Assembly (NCBI RefSeq): GCF_900115905.1 | Contig: NZ_FOYD01000004.1 | Location: forward strand, 1-64,000 | Reading direction: 5' to 3' | Length of the DNA: 64,000 nt | DNA from: Halopseudomonas formosensis | Lineage (GTDB): Bacteria; Pseudomonadota; Gammaproteobacteria; Pseudomonadales; Pseudomonadaceae | Shown: positions 26,701 to 34,948 of the stretch, piece after piece | Layout of the letters: each line of letters opens with the position of its first letter | How positions within the stretch are numbered: position 1 is the first letter of the stretch | Made by a program: the position numbers and the translations under genes | Notes under the pieces: generated by a model | What the model saw: only the letters and a program-made list of their open reading frames with translations | Databases searched by the model: none | Told to the model about the DNA's origin: nothing

Positions 26701-26818
26701 TGTGGATTTCCCTGATTATTCTTTTCATGCGGTACCCTGTTCTGCACTCTACCACTGTTCCCCCGTCTCCTATCGGCGCTAGAATCTGGAAACTTTGTTG
26801 CATCACAGGAACAGTGAC

Positions 26819-27748
26819 GTGGGACTGGACGACGCCCTGATCTTTACCCGAGTGGTGGAATGCCACAGTTTTACCAATGCCGCGCTGATGCTGGGCATGC
26901 AGAAGTCCACGGTCAGTCGCCGCATAGCGCAGCTGGAGGAGCGGCTTGGTGTGCGCCTGCTCAACCGGACCACCCGCAAGCTGCGGCTGACCGAGGTGGG
27001 GGAGGCCTATTATGAGCGCTGCCGGCAGATCATGCAGGAATTCGCCGAAGCCGAAGAGGCGATCATGCAGCTGCAGAGCGAACCCACCGGATTGCTGCGG
27101 ATCACCTCGACCATCGAATTCGGCCAGCTGCTGCTCGGTGCCGTGGTTGGCGAGTTCGTGGGCCGCTATCCCAACCTGCAGGTGGATGTGGAGCTCACCA
27201 GTCGCCATATCGACCCGGTGGAGGAGGGCGTGGATATCGCCATCCAGCTGGGGCGGCCACAGGATTCCAGCCTGGTGGCGCGGCCGCTGCTGCTCAGTCC
27301 GCGACAGCTGTTCGCCAGTCCCGCCTATCTGGCGGAGTTCGGCGAGCCGAAGCGGCCGGAGGATCTGAGCCGCCATCGCTGCATTCAGACCCTGATCGAC
27401 GAGGGCCGCAAGTGGCAGTTTGTCGAACCCTGCGTGAACGTTCCGGTACCCCATGCGGTTACGGTGAACAACATCACCTTCGCCCGGGAGGCGGCCGCAG
27501 CCGGCGGCGGAATCATCAACGTGCCGTCCTTCATCGCCCAGCCGCTGGTGGAAGAGGGAAGGCTGTGCCGGGTGCTGGCAGACTGCGTGCTGCCATCCAC
27601 CCAGCTCTATGCCCTGTACCCCTCCCGTCGTTTCCAGTCGATGAAGGTCAAGACCTTCATCGACTATCTTCTGGAGAAGCTGGAGCAGCGGGTCAAGGAC
27701 AGGGTAGAGACCACCGATGATCCGCTGGTAAAATTGCCGACCACCTGA
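26819..27748 (+). CDS. LysR-family transcriptional regulator
   Basis: This roughly 309-residue regulator has an N-terminal winged helix-turn-helix ([29 protein letters not shown]) and a periplasmic-binding-like sensor domain (about 90-300). The GTG at 26819 is preferred: AGGA lies 8 bp upstream and the protein then starts with [13 protein letters not shown] as usual. Upstream TTG codons lack a ribosome binding site. It is divergent from emrAB, the usual place for a LysR activator of an efflux pump; the ligand is unknown. gltX begins 43 bp after its stop. Confidence 0.9.
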   Translation: MGLDDALIFTRVVECHSFTNAALMLGMQKSTVSRRIAQLEERLGVRLLNRTTRKLRLTEVGEAYYERCRQIMQEFAEAEEAIMQLQSEPTGLLRITSTIEFGQLLLGAVVGEFVGRYPNLQVDVELTSRHIDPVEEGVDIAIQLGRPQDSSLVARPLLLSPRQLFASPAYLAEFGEPKRPEDLSRHRCIQTLIDEGRKWQFVEPCVNVPVPHAVTVNNITFAREAAAAGGGIINVPSFIAQPLVEEGRLCRVLADCVLPSTQLYALYPSRRFQSMKVKTFIDYLLEKLEQRVKDRVETTDDPLVKLPTT

Positions 27749-27791
27749 ATTACCCATCCGGCCTTTCAGGCCGTCGTTATCGAGATATTCC

Positions 27792-29258
27792 ATGACCGTG
27801 CGTACCCGTATTGCTCCGTCGCCGACCGGAGACCCCCACGTAGGCACTGCCTACATCGCCCTGTTCAACCAGTGCTTCGCTCGCCAGCACGGCGGTCAGT
27901 TCATCCTGCGTATCGAGGACACCGACCAGGTGCGCTCCAGCGCCGAATCGGAAAAGCAGATCCTCGACTCCCTGCGCTGGCTGGGGCTGGATTGGGACGA
28001 GGGCCCGGATGTTGGCGGTCCCCACGGCCCCTACCGCCAGAGCGAGCGCAGCGAGATCTACCGTGAACACAGCGAGCTGCTGATCAGCAAGGGCCACGCC
28101 TTCCGCTGCTTCTGCACCGCCGAGCGTCTGGATCAGCTGCGCGCCGAGCAGATGGCCAACAAGCAGACCCCGGGCTACGACGGTCACTGCCTGCATCTGA
28201 GCGAAGACGAGGTGAACCGCCGGGTCGCCGCCGGCGAGCCCCACGTGGTGCGCATGAAGGTGCCCGAGCACGGTGTCTGCGTGGTCAATGACATGCTGCG
28301 CGGGGAGATCGAGATTCCCTGGGAGCAGGTGGACATGCAGGTGCTGATGAAGGCCGACGGTCTGCCCACCTACCACCTGGCCAACGTGGTTGACGACCAC
28401 CTGATGCAGATCACGCACGTACTGCGCGGCGAGGAGTGGATCAACTCCGCACCCAAGCACATCCTGCTGTACCGCTATTTCGGCTGGGACATGCCGCAGT
28501 TGTGTCACATGCCGCTGCTGCGCAACCCGGACAAGAGCAAGCTGTCCAAGCGCAAGAACCCGACCAGCATCATTTTCTACCAGCGCATGGGCTATCTGCC
28601 CCAGGCGCTGCTCAACTATCTGGGGCGCATGGGCTGGTCCATGCCCGATGAGCGCGAGAAGTTCTCCCTGAGCGAGATGGTCGAGCACTTTGACATCCAG
28701 CGGGTATCGCTCGGCGGGCCGATCTTCGACGTGGAGAAGCTGGCCTGGTTGAACGGCCAGTGGATCCGAGATCTGTCGGAGCAGGACTTTGTCGACGCGG
28801 TGCAGACATGGGCGCTGAACAGCGACTACCTGCGCCCGCTGGTACCCCTGGTGCAGAGCCGGGTGGAAACCTTCAGTGAACTGGTGCCTCTGGCCGGCTT
28901 CTTCCTGACCGGTCGGGTCGAGCTGCAGATCGAGCAGTTCGCCCACAAGAAGCTGTCCCAGGACGAGGTGCGCAAGGCGCTGCAGCTGCTGCTGTGGAAG
29001 CTCGAGGCCCTGCGCCAGTGGGACAAGGACGGCATTACTGCCAACATCCAGCAGGTGGCCGAGGTGCTGGAGCTGAAGCTGCGCGATCTGATGCCGCTGC
29101 TGTTTGTTGCCATCACCGGGCAGGCCAGTTCGGTCTCGGTGCTGGACGCCATGGCCCACCTCGGACCGGACCTGACCCGCTATCGCCTGCGTCAGGCCCT
29201 GGAGCTGCTCGGCGGCGCCTCGAAGAAGGAGGTCAAGGCCTGGGAGAAGCTGATCTAG
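27792..29258 (+). CDS. gltX: Glutamate--tRNA ligase
   Basis: This 488-residue class I synthetase charges tRNA-Glu with glutamate. The HIGH motif appears as HVGT ([16 protein letters not shown]), as in pseudomonads, and KMSKS as KLSKRKN. Length is normal for a discriminating GluRS. It is followed by tRNA-Ala and tRNA-Glu genes, the same order as in Pseudomonas, so the enzyme and one of its substrates are neighbours. Confidence 0.97.
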   Translation: MTVRTRIAPSPTGDPHVGTAYIALFNQCFARQHGGQFILRIEDTDQVRSSAESEKQILDSLRWLGLDWDEGPDVGGPHGPYRQSERSEIYREHSELLISKGHAFRCFCTAERLDQLRAEQMANKQTPGYDGHCLHLSEDEVNRRVAAGEPHVVRMKVPEHGVCVVNDMLRGEIEIPWEQVDMQVLMKADGLPTYHLANVVDDHLMQITHVLRGEEWINSAPKHILLYRYFGWDMPQLCHMPLLRNPDKSKLSKRKNPTSIIFYQRMGYLPQALLNYLGRMGWSMPDEREKFSLSEMVEHFDIQRVSLGGPIFDVEKLAWLNGQWIRDLSEQDFVDAVQTWALNSDYLRPLVPLVQSRVETFSELVPLAGFFLTGRVELQIEQFAHKKLSQDEVRKALQLLLWKLEALRQWDKDGITANIQQVAEVLELKLRDLMPLLFVAITGQASSVSVLDAMAHLGPDLTRYRLRQALELLGGASKKEVKAWEKLI

Positions 29259-29270
29259 GCCCGGACGGGG

Positions 29271-29350
29271 AAAGGGCCATTCGCGCCTGCCGCCGGAACG
29301 CCTGCCGCCGGAACCGCTCTGGCCCGCAGGCCGCGGAAAATCGGCCCTTT
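29271..29350 (+). terminator. Possible gltX terminator with inner tandem repeat
   Basis: AAAGGGCC (29271-29278) and GGCCCTTT (29343-29350) can pair around a GC-rich loop. The loop includes a perfect tandem 15-mer, GCCTGCCGCCGGAAC, at 29285-29299 and 29300-29314. There is no T run after it, so termination is uncertain. Confidence 0.35.
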
Positions 29351-29383
29351 GCCCTTAAGTCGCTGTTTTATTGAATTTATTTG

Positions 29384-29412
29384 TTGACAGAAGTTGGTGG
29401 GCGCCCTAATAT
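29384..29412 (+). promoter_or_regulatory. Promoter of the tRNA-Ala-Glu-Ala transcript
   Basis: TTGACA (29384-29389) and TAATAT (29407-29412) are separated by exactly 17 bp and followed by GCGCCCCG, a GC-rich discriminator of the stringent type. The expected start is near 29419, about 13 bp before the first tRNA. Confidence 0.88.
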
Positions 29413-29431
29413 GCGCCCCGTCCAGAACGAC

Positions 29432-29507
<76 letters not shown>

Positions 29508-29613
29508 AATTTTTGGTCATCGCCTGGCGGTGACCTGTTTTACACTAGCCGGTATGCTTTACTGCATATCTGGTGAAGAAACGATACCAGCAATCGTTTC
29601 GAGAAGGGTTTGC

Positions 29614-29689
29614 GTCCCCTTCGTCTAGTGGCCTAGGACACCGCCCTTTCACGGCGGTAACAGGGGTTCGAGTCCCCTAGGGGACGCCA
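29614..29689 (+). tRNA. tRNA-Glu (TTC)
   Basis: The sequence is identical to the tRNA-Glu at 19409-19484 on the other strand. The anticodon loop is CTTTCAC and CCA is encoded. It is the middle gene of a three-tRNA transcript. Confidence 0.97.
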
Positions 29690-29729
29690 CTTTTTACCGA
29701 CACTTCGGTGTCGGGGTCGAAAGACCATA

Positions 29730-29805
<76 letters not shown>

Positions 29806-29812
29806 ATTTCTC

Positions 29813-29845
29813 AAGGGCCGACACTCGTTGTCGGCCCTTTTTTTT
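29813..29845 (+). terminator. Rho-independent terminator of the tRNA transcript
   Basis: An 11-bp stem AAGGGCCGACA / TGTCGGCCCTT around a short loop is followed by a long T run. It lies 8 bp past the last tRNA and 24 bp before cobB. Confidence 0.92.
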
Positions 29846-29868
29846 CGTGTCCGAAAAAGGGGAAGCTC

Positions 29869-30621
29869 ATGGCCGATCTGGACCGGGCGGCAGCCTGCCT
29901 TGCACAGGCCAGCCGGGTAGTGGTGTTCACCGGAGCCGGTGTCTCCGCCGAGAGTGGTATTGCCACCTTCCGTGATGCCCAGACCGGGCTCTGGGCCCGC
30001 TTCGATCCCCAGCGCCTGGCCACCCCTGAGGCCTTTCTGGCTGATCCCGAGCTGGTATGGGGCTGGTACGAATGGCGTCGTGCGCGGCTGGCGCAGGTCT
30101 CGCCCAACCCGGCCCATCAGGCCATCGCCGAGCTGGCCGGGCAGGTGGCGCAGCTGCAGGTGGTTACCCAGAACGTGGATGATCTGCACGAGCGGGCCGG
30201 CAGCCGCTCAGTGATCCACCTGCACGGCAGCATCCAGCAACCCCGCTGCTTCGATTGCGCCCGCCCCATGGCCATTCCGGTAGCCGAGGTCATGGAGAAT
30301 GGCCAGCGTCTGGCTCCGCCCCGTTGCCCGCTGTGTAACGGCCTGGCCCGTCCGGGGGTGGTGTGGTTCGGTGAAAGCCTGCCGCAGCAGGCCTGGGAGG
30401 CTGCCTGGGAGGCGGTGTCGACCTGTGACCTGTTGCTCTCGGTGGGTACCTCCGGCGCCGTCTATCCCGCTGCCGGGCTGCCCCGGCGCGCGCTGGAGCA
30501 GGGCGCCAGGGTCATCCATGTCAATCCCGAGCCAGTAAGTACCCATGCTCCCGGGGAGCTGGCGCTGACCGGCAAGGCTGGACAGGTGCTGCCGCGCCTG
30601 CTGACCGCCGCTTTCGGATGA
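29869..30621 (+). CDS. cobB: Sirtuin, NAD-dependent protein deacylase
   Basis: This 250-residue sirtuin removes acyl groups from protein lysines using NAD. The NAD-binding GAGVSAESGIATFRD, the active-site TQNVDDLHERAG and HLHGS (general-base His), a four-Cys zinc site (CFDC and CPLC) and WFGESLP are present. The ATG at 29869 gives a normal N-terminus and follows AAGGGGAAG; an upstream frame through the tRNA is not coding. In enterobacterial CobB an Ala-Tyr-Arg pocket signals desuccinylase activity; ARFDPQRL here may correspond, but this was not aligned. It stands alone after the tRNA terminator. Confidence 0.94.
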   Translation: MADLDRAAACLAQASRVVVFTGAGVSAESGIATFRDAQTGLWARFDPQRLATPEAFLADPELVWGWYEWRRARLAQVSPNPAHQAIAELAGQVAQLQVVTQNVDDLHERAGSRSVIHLHGSIQQPRCFDCARPMAIPVAEVMENGQRLAPPRCPLCNGLARPGVVWFGESLPQQAWEAAWEAVSTCDLLLSVGTSGAVYPAAGLPRRALEQGARVIHVNPEPVSTHAPGELALTGKAGQVLPRLLTAAFG

Positions 30622-30708
30622 GTGGCGCGCCAGTCGACGAAATCACCCCGGAGCGCACGGCGCTGCGATTAGACTGCGAAGATCATTCGTCACTGCGGAG
30701 CAATCGAT

Positions 30709-31194
30709 ATGATCACCCGAAATCGCGTCTGTCTCTGGTATGACGGGGCCGCGCTGGAGGCGCCCACCTTCTACGCCCGGACCTTCCCCGACAGTCATGT
30801 GGGCAACGTCTTCCGCGCACCCACCGACTACCCCGCCGGCAGCGCCGGGGATGTTCTGACAGTGGACTTCACCGTCGCCGGCATTCCCTGCCTGGGATTG
30901 AACGGCGGACCGGCTTTCCACCACAGCGAAGCCTTCTCGTTCCAGATCGCCACTGAGGATCAGGCGGAAAACGATCGGCTGTGGCACGCCATAGTGGACA
31001 ACGGCGGTCAGGAAAGCGAATGCGGCTGGTGCAAGGACAGGTGGGGGCTGTCCCGGCAGATCACCCCGCGGGTGCTCTCGGAAGCCCTGGCGCATCCGGA
31101 CCCGGCGGTGGGCAAGCGGGCATTCGAAGCCATGATGACCATGCGCAAGATCGAGGTAGCGGCGATCGAAGCGGCGATCAGGGACGAGCGCTGA
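30709..31194 (+). CDS. PhnB-like VOC superfamily protein
   Basis: This 161-residue protein belongs to the PhnB/3-demethylubiquinone methyltransferase-like branch of the vicinal oxygen chelate fold. TVDFTVAGIPCLGLNGGPAFHHSEAFSFQI, the central CGWCKDRWGLSRQITPRVL and a C-terminal helix with AMMTMRKIEVAAIE are the usual landmarks. The family is widespread and mostly uncharacterised; a methyltransferase role is not supported. No operon partner is evident. It converges with the TetR gene (18 bp between stops). Confidence 0.85.
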   Translation: MITRNRVCLWYDGAALEAPTFYARTFPDSHVGNVFRAPTDYPAGSAGDVLTVDFTVAGIPCLGLNGGPAFHHSEAFSFQIATEDQAENDRLWHAIVDNGGQESECGWCKDRWGLSRQITPRVLSEALAHPDPAVGKRAFEAMMTMRKIEVAAIEAAIRDER

Positions 31195-31212
31195 GTGCCC
31201 CGGCCCTGATAT

Positions 31213-31791
31213 TCAAGGATTGCCGGGTGGCTCCACCCGGAGGTGACCCAGTACCGCGGTGACCAGCGCTGGCAAGCGGTCGGCTGCCAGCAGCTCTTCC
31301 GACAGCAGGCGATCGATCAGCAGTTGTGACAGCCCGTGAACCAGGGCCCAGGCTGCCAGGGTCCCGCTCCGTTCCCCGTCATCCGCTGTCGTCTGCTCGC
31401 GCAGCAGACCGAAGGCTGCCGCGGCCGCCTCTGCCAGCAGTTCCGGCCGCCGGCGGTCCAGCTCCGGGCTGAACATCAGTTTGTACAAAGACGGATTCTC
31501 CACAGCAAAGCCGACATAGGCCTGGCCCATGCCCTGCAGGGTGCCGGTGGCTTTTTCGGCGGCGCGCAAGCGTGAGGTCAGCTCGTCGAATCCGTCCGTG
31601 GCCAGCGCGATCAGCAGCTCCTCGCGACTGGTGAAGTGCCGGTAGGGCGCGGCGTGGGAAACGCCGACCCGGCGGGCCAGTTCACGCAGGCTCAGCGAGC
31701 TGGGCCCGTTCTGTTCCAGTGTTTGCCGCGCGGCCTGTAACAGCGCCTGGCGCAGATCCCCGTGGTGATAATCCGATTCTCTGGTTTTCAA
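31213..31791 (-). CDS. TetR-family transcriptional repressor
   Basis: This 192-residue regulator has an N-terminal helix-turn-helix (LSLRELARRVGVSHAAPYRHFTSREELLIALA) and a C-terminal ligand domain like the WHG group (GMGQAYVGFAVENPSLYKLMFSPEL, quoted in part). The only sensible start is a TTG at 31791, without a strong ribosome binding site. One arm of an 18-bp direct repeat overlaps this start codon, pointing to autoregulation. It is divergent from a DoxX-type membrane protein, its probable target. Confidence 0.87.
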   Translation of the reverse strand: MKTRESDYHHGDLRQALLQAARQTLEQNGPSSLSLRELARRVGVSHAAPYRHFTSREELLIALATDGFDELTSRLRAAEKATGTLQGMGQAYVGFAVENPSLYKLMFSPELDRRRPELLAEAAAAAFGLLREQTTADDGERSGTLAAWALVHGLSQLLIDRLLSEELLAADRLPALVTAVLGHLRVEPPGNP

Positions 31792-31835
31792 TGTTGACAG
31801 TGCCTACTTTGAGGTCCAATGTTTATAGTGCCTAC
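31790..31835. promoter_or_regulatory. Tandem candidate operator between tetR and doxX
   Basis: An 18-bp direct repeat, AATGTT(G/T)A(C/T)AGTGCCTAC, occurs at 31790-31807 and 31818-31835, a spacing of 28 bp. The second copy extends to AATGT...ACATT, a partial palindrome. A TTGACA (31794-31799) lies in the first copy. TetR-family repressors bind such sites in divergent gaps; binding here is inferred. Confidence 0.55.
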
Positions 31836-31851
31836 ATTACAGGAGGTCACC

Positions 31852-32352
31852 ATGATTTTCTTCCTTGCATTGCTTGTTCTTACCGTTCTGGCCTGGCTTG
31901 CGGGGTGGCTGGGTGTGGTTTCGCTGCGGCAGGGGCGGGCCTGCATGCGGCTGGCCCTGGCGCTGGCGCTGATGTTCTTCGGAGCGGATCACCTGCTGGT
32001 ACCGGAGCGCTACCTGCCGATGATCGAGAGCTGGCTGCCCCACGCGGAACTGGTGGTGGGGCTGACCGGCCTGTGCGAGATTGCCGGTGGTCTGGGTCTG
32101 CTGATCCCGCGTCTGCGCCGTGCAGCGGGCGCCGCGCTGGGTGTGTATTTCATCGCCGTGTTCCCGGCCAATGTGCATAACGCCCTGCAGGGATTGAATG
32201 TGCAGGGACTGCCTGCCAGCGACTGGTACTACTGGGTGCGGCTGGGATTCCAACCGCTGGCGGTCTGGTGGGCGCTGTTCTGTAGCGGCCTGATCGACTG
32301 GCCCCGGCACCATCGACCGGCCACTGCAACTGGGACGGCGGCCCATTCCTGA
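31852..32352 (+). CDS. DoxX-like inner-membrane protein
   Basis: This 166-residue protein has four predicted membrane helices (about 3-22, 30-50, 62-82 and 115-135). LALMFFGADHLL, the GLCEIAGGLGLLIPRLRRAAG loop and HNALQG fit the DoxX/DoxD-like family. The start is the ATG at 31852 with AGGAGG (31841-31846); an upstream in-frame start has no such site. The function of this branch is unknown. Expression is probably controlled by the divergent TetR regulator. Confidence 0.82.
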   Translation: MIFFLALLVLTVLAWLAGWLGVVSLRQGRACMRLALALALMFFGADHLLVPERYLPMIESWLPHAELVVGLTGLCEIAGGLGLLIPRLRRAAGAALGVYFIAVFPANVHNALQGLNVQGLPASDWYYWVRLGFQPLAVWWALFCSGLIDWPRHHRPATATGTAAHS

Positions 32353-32460
32353 GATCAATGGAACGGAGCGGGGGACCAGGGCCTGCGGGCGCAGAGGGGG
32401 AACCGGGCAGGGGCTGGGGCCTCGAAAGGGGTACAGTCCCTGCAATCGGTTCCATCGACC

Positions 32461-32811
32461 ATGATCATCTCTCCTGACAACCCGGATCCGCCGCACCTCG
32501 AGCCGGATGTGTCCATCTTTGGTTCACCAAGGGATCGACTGGCGTTCTACCGGCGTGAGATCCACCATGAAATCAGCAATCTGTCCGGGCGCACCAATAC
32601 CTTCCTCACGGCGCAGTCCTTCCTGGTGATCGCCTACGCCTCCTCCATGGGCAATACCAACCCGGACTGGGGCCCCCTGTTCACTCTGGTGGTGCCCGCG
32701 CTGCTCGCCCTGGCTGTTCGGTGGCTTCTGGATGGTGCTGGGAGGCTTTGCCCTGATCATCCAGCTGGGCTGATGCCCCTTGGCGTGTCCCCGGGCAGCG
32801 TCTATTACTGA
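32461..32811 (+). CDS. Small membrane protein, probably frameshifted at the 3' end
   Basis: The first 85 or so residues look like a real protein: a soluble start, then HHEISNLSGRTNTFLTAQSFLVIAYASSMG and a membrane segment FTLVVPALLALA. After about position 32715 the frame gives an unlikely tail rich in Arg, Gly and Pro. The +1 frame gives a hydrophobic, well-ended sequence, LFGGFWMVLGGFALIIQLG, with a stop at 32771-32773. A single-base change there, real or a sequencing error, would restore a second membrane helix. The family is not recognised. No good ribosome binding site is seen before 32461. The 108 bp upstream hold nothing clear. Confidence 0.6.
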   Translation: MIISPDNPDPPHLEPDVSIFGSPRDRLAFYRREIHHEISNLSGRTNTFLTAQSFLVIAYASSMGNTNPDWGPLFTLVVPALLALAVRWLLDGAGRLCPDHPAGLMPLGVSPGSVYY

Positions 32812-32869
32812 ACCATGACGGGGCCATATGCACGGGAGACCCTGATGGAAAGATTCACCGCTGGCTGGC

Positions 32870-33301
32870 TCAGACTCCGGCGGATGTGGCTGCCCTGTCG
32901 AGAATCTCGTTGAACTCCAGCACATTGCGGTCCGGGTCCCGGATGAAGCACACATTGCGTCGTCCATGTCCCATTACCAGCGGGCCCTCACTGATCGGAA
33001 TCTGCTCCCGGTGGAGCCAGGCTACCAGCTCATCCATGCTGTCGATGATGAAGGCAGCGTGGGTGTAACCCGGGTATTTCACCGGGGCGTCCAGCAGCAC
33101 GTTGCCTGCCTGTGCCGCCTCGCCGTTATAGATCAGATGGATGCGCAGGCCGGTCGGGTGTTTCAGACCACAGGCCCTGGCGGCCGGCGCAAACTCCTCC
33201 GGATCGCGCTGGAAGCCGAGCCTGGCGTAGAAGGCTTCGGCCATCGCCAGATCGGTTACCCGGATACCGATGTGATCAAGACGCAGGTTGGTGAAGTTCA
33301 T
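32870..33301 (-). CDS. VOC-family (glyoxalase/dioxygenase-like) protein
   Basis: This 143-residue single-domain protein starts LRLDHIGIRVTDLAMAEAFYARLGF and ends FIRDPDRNVLEFNEI, the two metal-binding halves of the vicinal oxygen chelate fold. His (DHIGI), His (YTHAAF) and Glu (VLEF) are possible metal ligands. The ATG at 33301 follows GAGGAG. It lies 5 bp behind a GST gene and is probably co-transcribed, suggesting a role in glutathione-linked detoxification. The substrate is unknown. Confidence 0.87.
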   Translation of the reverse strand: MNFTNLRLDHIGIRVTDLAMAEAFYARLGFQRDPEEFAPAARACGLKHPTGLRIHLIYNGEAAQAGNVLLDAPVKYPGYTHAAFIIDSMDELVAWLHREQIPISEGPLVMGHGRRNVCFIRDPDRNVLEFNEILDRAATSAGV

Positions 33302-33306
33302 GGTGG

Positions 33307-33933
33307 CTACTCCTCGACAGCGGCACGCAGGCCGGTGCTTGTCTGCTGGAAGGGGACAAACCCCGGCAGCTGCTCGATGCAACTAAGCCAGCGGCGGACA
33401 TGCGGGTAAGGTGCAAGGTCCACATTGCCTTCAGGGGCGCTCGCGGTATAGCTGTACAGGGCGACATCGGCGATGCTGGGCTGCACCGTGCGGGCCAGCC
33501 ACTGCCAGCGCTCCAGGGTGTGCTCCATCACTGCCAGGGTCGCATGGGCTCGTTGCATGACTTCCCGGGGATCGAAGTGGGCTCCGAATACCGTGATCAG
33601 GCGCGCGGCGCACAAACCATAGGCGACCTTGCCGGCGGCTACGGCGAGCCAGCGCTGAATCTCGGCCTCCACAGCGGGCTCGCCGGGTAACCAATGCGAA
33701 GGGCCGATTCGGCGCGCGACATACAGGAGAATGGCCAGCGAATCGGCAATGATGATGCCGCTGTCCTCCAGCACCGGCACCTCGCCGAAGGCATTGAGCG
33801 CGAGAAATTCCGGCCGTCGGTGTTGCCCGGCAGCAAGATCCACGTCGATCAGTTCGTGGGGCAGGCCACTGAGGGAGAGGAAGAGGGCGGCCCGGTGGGC
33901 GTGCCCGGACAGGGCATAGTGATAGAGTTTCAT
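33307..33933 (-). CDS. Glutathione S-transferase family protein
   Basis: This 208-residue protein has the thioredoxin-like half ([41 protein letters not shown]) and a helical C-terminal half with [11 protein letters not shown]. The ATG at 33933 follows AGGAGA. It leads a two-gene unit with the VOC protein and is divergent from a LysR regulator 115 bp away, which is likely to control both. Confidence 0.9.
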   Translation of the reverse strand: MKLYHYALSGHAHRAALFLSLSGLPHELIDVDLAAGQHRRPEFLALNAFGEVPVLEDSGIIIADSLAILLYVARRIGPSHWLPGEPAVEAEIQRWLAVAAGKVAYGLCAARLITVFGAHFDPREVMQRAHATLAVMEHTLERWQWLARTVQPSIADVALYSYTASAPEGNVDLAPYPHVRRWLSCIEQLPGFVPFQQTSTGLRAAVEE

Positions 33934-34048
33934 GACCGTTGATCTCCTGAATGGGGTACGGTCATTCTGTCCATTGCGGAGCGGTGAGAGAATCAGCCAG
34001 TCTGGCACTTCACTATTGCGAAAAACGATACCAATCGAGGTCGAATTC

Positions 34049-34936
34049 ATGGACCGGCTGCGCACACTGCGTACCTTCATCAGCGTTGCCGAGCATCGCA
34101 GTTTTGCCGAAGCCGGTCGTCGGCTGAGCCTGTCACCGACGACGGTGTCACGCACCATTGCTGCGCTTGAAACCAGTCTGGGTGTCCAGCTGCTGCGACG
34201 AACCACCCGCAGTGTCAGCCTGACCGAGGAAGGGGCGTTGTTTCTCGACCACTGCCGGGCCGGTATTTCCGAAATTGAACAGGCCTACGATGTTCTGCAG
34301 GGGCGCCGCTCCGCGCCGAGCGGACTGCTGACGGTGACCGCCCCGGTCCTGTTCGGTCGCCTGCATATCCAGCCGGCCGTCACTCAGCTGCTGGCCAGCT
34401 TTCCCGAGCTGCGGGTACGGCTGCTGTTGCTGGATCGGGTGGTGAGCCTGGTGGAGGAAGGCGTGGATGTCGCCGTGCGTATCGCCGAACTGCCTGACAG
34501 TGCGTTGCACATGACCCGGGTCGGGGAGGTCCGCCGGGTATTCACTGCCAGTCCGGCATATCTGGCTGTCTATGGCCGGCCGACGTCACTGGCAGAGCTG
34601 GCCCAGCATCAGCTGATCTGGGTGGAGGATGAGCTCGGTCCGCACCGTGGCTGGGGGCTGGACGAGGTCCGCCGTTCCGGTCATGCCCCCAGGTTCTCGG
34701 TGAACAATACCGAGGCGGCGGTGGCAGCGGCAGTGGCGGGTCTCGGGGTGATCCGTACATTGTCCTATCAGGTAACAGAGCAGCTTGCCAGCGGGCAGCT
34801 GGAGCTGCTGCTGGCCGAGGACAATGCACCCCGGTTGCCGGTGTCCCTGCTGTTCCAGGGCGGCCGCCGCAATCACCCCAATGTGCGGGCTTTCATCGAC
34901 GCGGTCCGGCAGCACCTGCGCACGCGGACACTGTAG
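34049..34936 (+). CDS. LysR-family transcriptional regulator
   Basis: This 295-residue protein has the N-terminal winged helix ([31 protein letters not shown]) and an effector domain like the DsdC/PA2758-type LysR branch with [19 protein letters not shown]. The ATG at 34049 is used, with GAGG 9 bp upstream. It is divergent from the GST-VOC pair. It converges with the decarboxylase gene, leaving 12 bp between stop codons. Confidence 0.9.
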   Translation: MDRLRTLRTFISVAEHRSFAEAGRRLSLSPTTVSRTIAALETSLGVQLLRRTTRSVSLTEEGALFLDHCRAGISEIEQAYDVLQGRRSAPSGLLTVTAPVLFGRLHIQPAVTQLLASFPELRVRLLLLDRVVSLVEEGVDVAVRIAELPDSALHMTRVGEVRRVFTASPAYLAVYGRPTSLAELAQHQLIWVEDELGPHRGWGLDEVRRSGHAPRFSVNNTEAAVAAAVAGLGVIRTLSYQVTEQLASGQLELLLAEDNAPRLPVSLLFQGGRRNHPNVRAFIDAVRQHLRTRTL

Positions 34937-34948
34937 GGCTGGCGGACC

